DNA from: Streptomyces sp. HUAS YS2
Lineage (GTDB): Bacteria > Actinomycetota > Actinomycetes > Streptomycetales > Streptomycetaceae
Direction: 5' to 3'
Length of the DNA stretch: 64,000 nt
Assembly (NCBI RefSeq): GCF_033343995.1
Contig: NZ_CP137573.1
Coordinates: 5,489,001 to 5,553,000 of the forward strand
Positions 16,281 to 23,733 of this stretch are shown here, in pieces. Position numbers and translations under genes: made by a program. The notes under the pieces were generated by a model, which saw only the letters and a list, made by a program, of their open reading frames with translations, had not been told where the DNA came from and ran no database searches. The stretch's first letter is position 1, and every line of letters begins with the position of its first letter.

Positions 16281-17300
16281 ATGTCCGCCCTTCCCGCCAC
16301 CAGCCGTGAATGGCACCTCGTCGCCCGCCCGCACGGCTGGCCGACCCCCGCGGACTTCGCGCTGCGCGAGGTGCCCGTCGCCGCTCCCGCCGAGGGCCGG
16401 ATCCTGGTCCGGAACCTGCACTTCTCCGTCGACCCGTACATGCGCGGTCGCATGAACGACGTGAAGTCGTACATCCCGCCGTTCCAGCTGGACCACCCCA
16501 TGGACGGTGGCGCGGTCGGCGAGGTCGTCGCCTCCAACGCCGAGGGCTTCGCGGTCGGCGACCACGTGCTGCACGGCCTCGGCTGGCGCGAGTACGCCGA
16601 CGTGCCCGCCCAGCACGCCACCAGGGTCGACCCGAACCTGGCCCCGCTCTCCGCCTACCTCGGCGTCCTCGGCATGACCGGCCTCACCGCCTACGCGGGC
16701 CTCTTCGAGGTGGCCTCCTTCAAGGAGGGCGACGCGGTCTTCGTCTCCGGCGCGGCCGGCGCCGTCGGCATGCAGGTGGGCCAGATGGCGAAGCTGAAGG
16801 GCGCCTCCCGGGTCATCGGCTCGGCCGGCTCCGACGAGAAGGTGAAGTACCTGGTCGAGGAGCTCGGCTTCGACGCCGCCTTCAACTACAAGAACGGCCC
16901 GGTCAAGGACCAGCTCCGCGAGGCCGCCCCGGACGGCATCGACGTCTACTTCGACAATGTCGGCGGCGACCACCTCGAGGCCGCGATCTCCTCGCTCAAC
17001 GTGCACGGCCGCGCCACCATCTGCGGCATGATCGCGCAGTACAACGACACCGAGCCGGTGCCGGGCCCGCGCAACATGGCCATGATCATCGGCAAGCGCC
17101 TGCGCCTGCAGGGCGTCCTCGTCGGCGACCACTACGGTCTCCAGTCGCAGTTCGTCCAGGAGGTCGGCGGCTGGCTGCGCTCCGGCGAGCTGAAGTACCG
17201 CGAGACCGAGGTCGAGGGCATCGAGAACGGCGTGGAGGCCTTCCTCGGACTGCTCCGCGGCGAGAACACCGGGAAGATGATCGTCTCGGCGACCCGTTAG
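16281..17300 (+). CDS. NADP-dependent medium-chain oxidoreductase (LTB4DH/curcumin-reductase type)
   Basis: A 339-residue zinc-free MDR-superfamily enzyme, expected to reduce the double bond of alpha,beta-unsaturated carbonyls with NADPH. The N-terminal substrate domain has NLHFSVDPYMRGRM, a hallmark of this subfamily. The Rossmann motif is VFVSGAAGAVGMQVGQMAK, and the tail of the nucleotide domain includes GIDVYFDNVGGDHLEAAI. No catalytic zinc ligands are present. AGGAGG lies 8 nt before the ATG. It is divergent from a MarR gene and followed by an Ohr gene, which fits detoxification of lipid-peroxidation products or other electrophiles. Confidence 0.92.
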   Translation: MSALPATSREWHLVARPHGWPTPADFALREVPVAAPAEGRILVRNLHFSVDPYMRGRMNDVKSYIPPFQLDHPMDGGAVGEVVASNAEGFAVGDHVLHGLGWREYADVPAQHATRVDPNLAPLSAYLGVLGMTGLTAYAGLFEVASFKEGDAVFVSGAAGAVGMQVGQMAKLKGASRVIGSAGSDEKVKYLVEELGFDAAFNYKNGPVKDQLREAAPDGIDVYFDNVGGDHLEAAISSLNVHGRATICGMIAQYNDTEPVPGPRNMAMIIGKRLRLQGVLVGDHYGLQSQFVQEVGGWLRSGELKYRETEVEGIENGVEAFLGLLRGENTGKMIVSATR

Positions 17301-17362
17301 TCTTCCCTCAGCCGTCGCGATCGTGGGCGCGAGTCGCGGCGAACGAAAAAAGGGAAGACAGC

Positions 17363-17785
<423 letters not shown>

Positions 17786-17820
17786 GTTCGACCACGGGTT
17801 CCACCGGAACCCCTTGCGCG

Positions 17821-17862
17821 GCGAAGGGCCGCACCCCGACCGACCGGGGTGCGGCCCTTCGC
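17821..17862 (+). terminator. strong terminator after the second ohr gene
   Basis: A perfect 18-bp stem (GCGAAGGGCCGCACCCCG and complement) with a 6-nt loop ACCGAC, 35 bp past the stop. No U-tract follows. It separates the oxidoreductase-ohr transcript from the kinase gene. Confidence 0.85.
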
Positions 17863-17907
17863 TCATGTGCGGCATCATGACCCTGGTCGGTGGACGGGGG
17901 ACGCGGA

Positions 17908-19584
17908 GTGTCGCAGGAGAACGGGCCGGACAGGGGCGACGGCACGGTCGTCATCGGCGGGCGCTACCGCCTGGGCGAGCCGCTCGGCCGGGGCGGCATG
18001 GGCGTCGTGCGGCGCGCCACCGACGAGCTGCTCGGGCGGCAGGTCGCCGTCAAGGAACTGACGCTGGACGGCGACGCCGATCCGACGCGGGCCCTGCGCG
18101 AGGCGCGGGCCGTCGCCCGGATCCGGCACCCGCACGTCGTCGTGGTGCACGACGTCGTCGAGCACGAGGGCCGGCCCTGCATCGTGATGGAGCTCGTGGA
18201 CGGCGGCTCGCTCGCCGAACGGCTGGCCCGCCCGGGCGGCGCGATGACCCCCGAGGAGGCCGCCCGCGCCGGGCTCGCGCTGCTCGACGCGCTCTGCGCC
18301 GCCCACACCCACGGCGTGCTGCACCGGGACGTGAAGCCCGCGAACGTCCTGCTCGAAGCGGGCACCGGCCGCGTCGTACTGACCGACTTCGGCATCGCCA
18401 GCCTGCCCGGCACGGCGACCACCATCAGCGGCACCGGGGCCTTCGTCGGCACGCCCGAGTACACCGCACCCGAGCGGATGCAGGGCGCCGCCGCCGACCC
18501 GGCCTCCGACCTGTGGTCGCTCGGCGTGCTGCTGTGCGCGGCCGTGGCGGGCGAGTCGCCGTTCCGCCGGAACTCGATCGCCGCCGTGCTGCACGCCGTC
18601 GTCTTCGAGGAGATCAAGCCCTCGCCGAAGCTCGGCCCGCTGCTGCCGCTCGTCCAGGGCCTGCTGGAGCGGGACCCGCACAAGCGGACGGGCGCCGAGG
18701 AGGCGCGTCGGTTGCTCGCCGCCTGCGCGGCCGGGACGGACCCGGAGCGGACGCCGGCCGGCGCGGGGCTCTCGTACACCCCGACCGAGCACGTCCGGCG
18801 GACTCCGGCCGCGACGGACGCCCCGCGCGGGCGGGACGGGGCCGACGGCCGCGACGGAAGGGACGGGCGGGACGGAAGGGACGGGCGCGACGGGCACCGG
18901 GGCGCCCGGGCGGCCCTGATCGCCGCCGGAGCCGTCGCGGCCTGCGCCGGAGCGGTGACCGCGGTGCTCCTGCTCGGCGACCGGGACCCGGGCACCGGAG
19001 CCGTCGCCGCGGGCAGCTCGACGCCGGTCACCACGGCGACCTCCACCGCGGCCCCCGGGGCCGACACGTCGGCGCCCGCACCCGGACCGACGGCCGCCCC
19101 TTCCTCGTCGCCCTCCGCGCTCGCCTCCTCGTCCGCGCCCGTCGACGCGCCGCCGGGCTACAAGTACGTCACCGACGACCGCGGATTCAGCCTGATGGTG
19201 CCGGAGACGGCGGAGCGCTCGCCGCAGGGCGAGCGGGTCTTCTACATCACGCCGGACGAGACCTTCCGGGTCGGGATCAAGGTCGGCAAGATCCCACCGG
19301 GCGGGCCGATGGCCTCGATGCGGGCCGCCGACGCCCGCGGCTCCGAGACCAACCCCGGCTTCCGCGACAACTCGCTCACGCCCACCACCCGGCAGGGCAT
19401 GCCCGCCGCCCTGTGGCAGTTCACTTGGAACGGATTCAGGGCCTCGGAGGGCGCCCGGCACACCTACGACCTGTGCTGGGAGCAGAACGGCCGGCTGTAC
19501 GACGTGTGGGTGTCGGGGCCCGCGGAGCGCGCCGGGGAGACCCGGGCCCACTTCGACAAGGCCGTGGAGTCCTTCGTCCCGTAG
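17908..19584 (+). CDS. membrane-bound Ser/Thr protein kinase (PknB type)
   Basis: A 558-residue Hanks-type kinase. The N-terminal kinase domain (~20-275) has a complete catalytic set: LGRGGMGVV, Lys49 in QVAVKE, HRDVKPANVL (Asp141), TDFGIA (Asp160), and the activation-loop end GTPEYTAPER. A collagen-like (Arg-Asp-Gly)n linker (residues 309-329) leads to one transmembrane helix (ALIAAGAVAACAGAVTAVLL), a Thr/Ser/Pro/Ala stalk, and an external domain (~410-558) with DRGFSLMVPE and TYDLCWEQNGRLYDVWVSG. It has no PASTA repeats, so the ligand is unknown. Starts at 17890 or 17908 are possible. EI24 follows after 18 bp and may be co-transcribed. Confidence 0.9.
   Translation: MSQENGPDRGDGTVVIGGRYRLGEPLGRGGMGVVRRATDELLGRQVAVKELTLDGDADPTRALREARAVARIRHPHVVVVHDVVEHEGRPCIVMELVDGGSLAERLARPGGAMTPEEAARAGLALLDALCAAHTHGVLHRDVKPANVLLEAGTGRVVLTDFGIASLPGTATTISGTGAFVGTPEYTAPERMQGAAADPASDLWSLGVLLCAAVAGESPFRRNSIAAVLHAVVFEEIKPSPKLGPLLPLVQGLLERDPHKRTGAEEARRLLAACAAGTDPERTPAGAGLSYTPTEHVRRTPAATDAPRGRDGADGRDGRDGRDGRDGRDGHRGARAALIAAGAVAACAGAVTAVLLLGDRDPGTGAVAAGSSTPVTTATSTAAPGADTSAPAPGPTAAPSSSPSALASSSAPVDAPPGYKYVTDDRGFSLMVPETAERSPQGERVFYITPDETFRVGIKVGKIPPGGPMASMRAADARGSETNPGFRDNSLTPTTRQGMPAALWQFTWNGFRASEGARHTYDLCWEQNGRLYDVWVSGPAERAGETRAHFDKAVESFVP
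18832..18894 (+). repeat. (Arg-Asp-Gly)n codon repeat in the kinase linker
   Basis: About 21 codons of near-tandem 9- and 18-bp units encode RDG/ADG triplets before the transmembrane helix. It is a coding microsatellite whose number may vary between strains. Confidence 0.8.
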
Positions 19585-19602
19585 GCCCACTAGGGTGAAC
19601 GC

Positions 19603-20436
19603 ATGCACGATCTTGGGGTGGGCTTCCGTCACCTGGTGAACGGCCAGCGGTGGGTTCTCCGGCACGGGCGCTGGTTCGGCTTCGGGCTGCTGCCCGGCCT
19701 CGTCACGCTGGTCCTGTACGCGGGCGCGCTGGTCGGCCTCGGGTACGGCGCCGACGACCTGACAGCCTGGGCGACGCCCTTCGCCGACGACTGGACCTCC
19801 CCCTGGCAGAGCCTGTTCCGGGGTTTCCTGACCGGCCTGGTCTTCGCCTTCGGGCTGTTCCTCGCGGTGATCACCTTCACCGCCGTCACGCTCCTGATCG
19901 GCCAGCCGTTCTACGAGTCGCTGTCCGAGGCGGTCGACCGCTCCGAGGGCGGCGAGGTCCCGGAGTCCGGGCTGCCGCTCTGGCGGGAGCTGTGGATCTC
20001 CGCCCGGGACAGCCTGAAGATCCTGCTGCGCGTGGCGCTGTTCGGCATCCTGCTCTTCGGCTGCGGCTTCATCCCCGTGATCGGCCAGACGGTCGTCCCG
20101 GTGATCGGCTTCTGCGTCTCCGGCTTCTTCCTCACCCACGAGCTCACCGCCGTGGCGCTGCAGCGGCGCAAGGTCGAGCTCGACGACCGGCTGCGGATGC
20201 TGCGCGGTCGGCGGAAGGCCACGCTCGGTTTCGGCGTGCCGTTGACCCTCGCCTTCCTGGTGCCCTTGGTCGCGGTGTTCCTGATGCCCGGCGCGGTCGC
20301 AGGCGCGACGCTGATGGCCCGCGAGCTGACGGGCGAGGACCAGGAGCCGGACGAGGAGCCGGACGACCGGCCGGCCGCTCGGATGTCGCCCGCCTCGCAG
20401 CACCGGCCGGTCCCGGGGAACCCCTACGCGTCCTGA
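19603..20436 (+). CDS. EI24 / CysZ-like membrane protein
   Basis: A 277-residue polytopic membrane protein of the EI24 (PF07264) family, which includes the sulfate permease CysZ. Hydrophobic segments appear at about residues 27-48, 72-102, 140-158, 164-185 and 207-235. The segment AVTLLIGQPFYESLSEAVD is typical of the family, as is the C-terminal loop MLRGRRKATLGFG. The C-terminus is acidic and soluble. It lies just behind the Ser/Thr kinase and is convergent, with a 13-bp overlap, with the nitrilase gene. A role in sulfate uptake is possible but there are no cysteine-biosynthesis genes nearby. Confidence 0.85.
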   Translation: MHDLGVGFRHLVNGQRWVLRHGRWFGFGLLPGLVTLVLYAGALVGLGYGADDLTAWATPFADDWTSPWQSLFRGFLTGLVFAFGLFLAVITFTAVTLLIGQPFYESLSEAVDRSEGGEVPESGLPLWRELWISARDSLKILLRVALFGILLFGCGFIPVIGQTVVPVIGFCVSGFFLTHELTAVALQRRKVELDDRLRMLRGRRKATLGFGVPLTLAFLVPLVAVFLMPGAVAGATLMARELTGEDQEPDEEPDDRPAARMSPASQHRPVPGNPYAS

Positions 20437-21152
20437 GGCGCGGGGATCACGGCGAGGACGAACCCCGGCTCCGTGCCCGCGTCGGCGATCCGCTCGCCGT
20501 CCGGGCCCCAGGCCCCGCTGCGGCCCTCGCAGCGGCCCGCCTCGCTGACGCCGAGGACGTTGCCGAGCACCACGTACAGGCCGAAGTCCCGGGCCCGCAC
20601 CGGATAGACCTTCTCGAACGAGTCGTTGCCGACGTCGAGCACCGAACTCGCCAGATAGACCGTGCAGCCGTCGGCGGCGGCCCGCTCGGCGAGGTCCGGG
20701 AAGCGGTTGTCGTAGCAGGTGGCGAGGGCGAACCGGGCGCCGTCCAGCTCGAAGCGGCCGTCGGCGGTGCCCTCGGCGAACACCTCCTGCTCGATGCCGT
20801 GCAGGTGCAGCTTGTCGTAGCGGGCGAGGAGCCCGCCGTCCGGGCCGAGGACGAGCGAGGTGAGGCCGGGCCGGTCGCCCGCGCCGCGGAGGATCGGCCC
20901 GTTGACGACGGCGGCCGCCGACACCGCGCGGCAGGCCTCGCGGAGCGGGGTGAGCCGGACGTCGTCCTCGGCGAGGTGGAGCGCCGGGTCGGCGCCGATC
21001 CGGGTCGGTTCGTAGCCGGTCAGGACGAGTTCGGGGAACACGACGAGGCGGGCGCCGTCCGCCCCGGCCGCGCGGATCAGCCCGGCGGCGGTGCGGACGT
21101 TGGCCTCGATGTCCCCGGGGACGGGGGCGAACTGCGCTGCTGCGACGATCAT
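20424..21152 (-). CDS. carbon-nitrogen hydrolase (nitrilase superfamily)
   Basis: A 242-residue single-domain nitrilase-superfamily amidase. The catalytic triad is visible: Glu41 in VVFPELVLTGYEP, Lys114 in RYDKLHLHG, and Cys146 in LATCYDNRFPDL. No glutaminase or synthetase fusion is present, so it hydrolyses a small amide, nitrile or carbamoyl compound that cannot be named from sequence. It follows the LysR gene closely. An in-frame ATG at 21164 overlaps the LysR stop (ATGA) and would add MMAS; 21152 fits the family N-terminus (MIVAAAQFAPVPGD) better. The LysR protein may control its own operon with this enzyme. Confidence 0.88.
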   Translation of the reverse strand: MIVAAAQFAPVPGDIEANVRTAAGLIRAAGADGARLVVFPELVLTGYEPTRIGADPALHLAEDDVRLTPLREACRAVSAAAVVNGPILRGAGDRPGLTSLVLGPDGGLLARYDKLHLHGIEQEVFAEGTADGRFELDGARFALATCYDNRFPDLAERAAADGCTVYLASSVLDVGNDSFEKVYPVRARDFGLYVVLGNVLGVSEAGRCEGRSGAWGPDGERIADAGTEPGFVLAVIPAPQDA

Positions 21153-21160
21153 GGACGCCA

Positions 21161-22108
21161 TCATGGCCGCCGCGGGTCCCGGGGAAAACCCCGTGACCCC
21201 CGGAGCTCCGCCGCCGTCTCGCGGAGCAGCCCGAGGAAGGCCCGGGCGGCGTGCGTCGGGGTGTGCGGGGTCGCCGCGCAGACCCGGCGGTAGGGCATGT
21301 CGTCCGGATGGACCGTGACCAGCGAGACGTCCCGCCGCACCGCCGCCGCTGCGAGGGCGGGTACGAGGGTGATGCCGAGGCCCGCGGCGACCGCGCCCAG
21401 CTTGGCGAGCCAGTCGTGCACCACGAGCGCGGTACGGGGCGTGAACCCGGCGGCCACGACCGGGCGGAACAGGGTGTCCCCGAGCCGCTCGTTGCCCACG
21501 ATCCACTCCTCGTCGGCGAGTTCTGCGAGCCGCACCGCGCGCCGCCCCGACTGCGCGTGATCGCGCGGCAGGGCCACCAGCATCGGCTCGTCCAGCAGGT
21601 GATGCAGCGTCACCCCCTCCGGCGTGGCGACCGGGACGGCCGGGCTCACCACCGCCAGGTCCTCCTCGCCGGCCGCGAGCAGCCCCAGGTGCTTCACCGA
21701 CGGGCCCTCGGTCCGGGTGACCGCGATTCCCGGATGCCGGCGCCGGAACTCGGCCTGCGCGCGCGGCACGAGAGCGGCGTTGGCGCTGGAGAACGAGCCG
21801 ACCCGGAGCAGCCCGCCGTCCAGGGTGCGCAGCGCCTCCAGCTCCGCGCGGGCCGCGGCGAGCCGGTCCCGTACCGCCTCCGCGTGCGGCAGCAGCACCC
21901 GGCCCGGCTCGGTGAGCCGGACCCCGCGCGGCAGCCGCTCGAACAGCTCCGCGCCGACCTCGTCCTCCAGGGTCTGGACCTGCCGGGACACCGCGGACTG
22001 GGTGTAGCCGAGGGTGCGGGCGGCGGCGGTGAAGGAGCCCTCGCGGGCGACGGCGAGGAAGACCTCGTACAGACCGGTCTGACCATGCGGAGTGGGCATG
22101 GATGCCAT
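21161..22108 (-). CDS. LysR-family transcriptional regulator
   Basis: About 315 residues. The N-terminal winged HTH is clear (GLYEVFLAVAREGSFTAAAR, TLGYTQSAVSRQVQTLEDE), followed by the effector-binding domain from about residue 95 (LRVGSFSSANAALVPRAQAEF). Starts at 22108, 22099 and 22117 are all possible, and none has a good RBS, so a leaderless message is plausible. It is divergent from a 6PGDH-type dehydrogenase gene 49 bp away and co-directional with the nitrilase gene behind it; either could be its target. The inducer is unknown. Confidence 0.9.
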   Translation of the reverse strand: MASMPTPHGQTGLYEVFLAVAREGSFTAAARTLGYTQSAVSRQVQTLEDEVGAELFERLPRGVRLTEPGRVLLPHAEAVRDRLAAARAELEALRTLDGGLLRVGSFSSANAALVPRAQAEFRRRHPGIAVTRTEGPSVKHLGLLAAGEEDLAVVSPAVPVATPEGVTLHHLLDEPMLVALPRDHAQSGRRAVRLAELADEEWIVGNERLGDTLFRPVVAAGFTPRTALVVHDWLAKLGAVAAGLGITLVPALAAAAVRRDVSLVTVHPDDMPYRRVCAATPHTPTHAARAFLGLLRETAAELRGSRGFPRDPRRP

Positions 22109-22157
22109 GCTAGACATTCGCTTGTCGCATGACGCGGGCCTCCCTAGCGTCGAGGCC

Positions 22158-22994
22158 ATGGACACCACGCACCTTCCGACGCACTCGCAGGCACCCCTTC
22201 AGAAGATCGCCTTCCTCGGCACCGGCGGCATGGGCCTCCCGATGGCCCGCCGGCTGCTCGCCGCCGGACACCCGCTGACCGTGTGGAACCGCACGCCCGG
22301 CAAGGCCGACACCCTGGTCGCGGAGGGCGCCGAGCGGGCCACGAGCCCCGCCGAGGCCGTCCGGGACGCGGAGGTCGTGATCACGATGCTGGCCGATCCG
22401 GCCGCCGCCCTCGCCGTCGCGGACGCGATGATCCCGGGCCTGCGTCCCGGCACCCACTGGATCGACACCTCCACGATCGGCCCGGACACGGTCGCCGCGC
22501 TCGAGGCCCGGCTCCCCGACGGCGTCACGCTGATCGACGCCCCCGTCATGGGCAGCGTCGACCGGGCGGCCTCCGGTGAGCTGCTGATCCTGGCGGGCGG
22601 CGACACCGCACTGGTCGACGAGGTGCTCGCCCGGCTCGGCTCGGTCACCGCCTGTGGCGGTCCGGGGACCGGCGCGGCCCTGAAGCTCGTCCTGATCAAC
22701 GCCGTGATCGGCGGGGTCGCGGTCGTCGCCGAGACCCTGGAGCTCGCCGACGCGCTCGGCCTGCCCCGGGACCTCGCGGTACGGGCGCTGACCGCCGGCC
22801 CCGTCGGGGGCGTCGCCGGCCGCGCCACCGCGACCGGCTCGCACTTCCCGGTCGCGCTCGCCGCGAAGGACGTGGCCCTGGCCACGGCGCAGGCGAAGCT
22901 GCCGGTCCTCGAAGCCGTCCACCGCGCGCTCACCGAGGACCCGGAGCTGGCCGCCGAGGACCTGGCCGCGCTCGCCCGCCAGGGCCGGCGCTAG
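22158..22994 (+). CDS. NAD(P)-dependent beta-hydroxyacid dehydrogenase (HIBADH/GarR family)
   Basis: A 278-residue member of the 3-hydroxyisobutyrate / tartronate-semialdehyde reductase family. The Rossmann glycine motif is IAFLGTGGMGLPMARRLLAA (residues 17-36). The substrate motif DAPVMGSVDRAASGEL and the catalytic-lysine helix GTGAALKLVLINAVIGG are both present. ATG 22158 has GAGG just upstream. It is transcribed away from the LysR gene and overlaps the convergent TetR gene by four bases. The substrate could be 3-hydroxyisobutyrate or glyoxylate/succinic-semialdehyde-type acids. Confidence 0.87.
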   Translation: MDTTHLPTHSQAPLQKIAFLGTGGMGLPMARRLLAAGHPLTVWNRTPGKADTLVAEGAERATSPAEAVRDAEVVITMLADPAAALAVADAMIPGLRPGTHWIDTSTIGPDTVAALEARLPDGVTLIDAPVMGSVDRAASGELLILAGGDTALVDEVLARLGSVTACGGPGTGAALKLVLINAVIGGVAVVAETLELADALGLPRDLAVRALTAGPVGGVAGRATATGSHFPVALAAKDVALATAQAKLPVLEAVHRALTEDPELAAEDLAALARQGRR

Positions 22995-23563
22995 CGCTCC
23001 TCCCCGCCGGTCAGCAGTCGGACGAAGTCCCGGAACGCCGCCGGCATGTCCACCGCGGCCGGGTCGAGCAGCCACTGGTACTGGAGCCCGTCCATCACCG
23101 CCGTCAGCAGCGGCGCGGCCTGTTCGGGGGTCAGGCCGCCCGCGAGGCGCTCGCCGAACTCCAGGCGCAGCACCCGCGCCATGTTCTCCCGCACCTGGGC
23201 GTACCGCTCGGTGAAGAACTCCCGCGCCGGATGGCCGTCCGTCACGCTCTCGCCGAGCAGCGCGGAGAAGGTCTGTACGATCCCCGGCCGCATCGCGTTG
23301 TACTCGACCAGGGACTCCAGCAGGTCGAGCCGCCAGCCCTCGCGGTCCCGGCCGCCGCTGGTGTCCCAGCGGTCGCGCTCCTGGAGGACCGCGACGAGCA
23401 GCGCCTCCTTCGTCGGGAAGTAGTGCAGCAGCCCCTGCTGGGTGAGGCCCACCCGCTCGGCGACCGAGCCGAGGGTCGCCCCCCGGTAGCCGCGCTCGGC
23501 GATCACTTCGAGAGCGGCGCGCAGGATGTCCCCGCGCCGCTCCTCGCTCCTGGCCCGCGCCAT
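22991..23563 (-). CDS. TetR-family regulator, probable repressor of the GH3 gene
   Basis: 190 residues. The N-terminal HTH is standard TetR (ILRAALEVIAERGYRGATLG, SVAERVGLTQQGLLHYFPTK). The C-terminal ligand domain is TetR_C-type and ends DFVRLLTGG. Its start is 170 bp from a divergent GH3 beta-glucosidase gene, and a 22-bp palindrome lies between them at 23669-23690, so sugar- or glycoside-responsive repression of the hydrolase is the simplest model. Confidence 0.9.
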   Translation of the reverse strand: MARARSEERRGDILRAALEVIAERGYRGATLGSVAERVGLTQQGLLHYFPTKEALLVAVLQERDRWDTSGGRDREGWRLDLLESLVEYNAMRPGIVQTFSALLGESVTDGHPAREFFTERYAQVRENMARVLRLEFGERLAGGLTPEQAAPLLTAVMDGLQYQWLLDPAAVDMPAAFRDFVRLLTGGEER

Positions 23564-23668
23564 GGTCGTGGCCTCCTCTCCGCGTGCGTCCGTCGGACTC
23601 TTGCGTCCGCCGGACAGGACCGTACGCCATCCTCGGAGCCGTAGGATAACGAACTCGTCACGGAACCT

Positions 23669-23690
23669 ACCGATCTACAGGTAGGTCGGT
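23669..23690. promoter_or_regulatory. TetR-type operator upstream of the GH3 gene
   Basis: ACCGA-T-CTAC-AG-GTAG-G-TCGGT is a 22-bp palindrome with one mismatched pair and a 2-bp centre. An overlapping repeat ACCTACC...GGTAGGT strengthens it. It is 44 bp before the GH3 ATG and 106 bp from the TetR start. Confidence 0.75.
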
Positions 23691-23733
23691 GCACGATGGG
23701 CGCCATCCGGTACGTCAACGAGGAGGAACGGCC

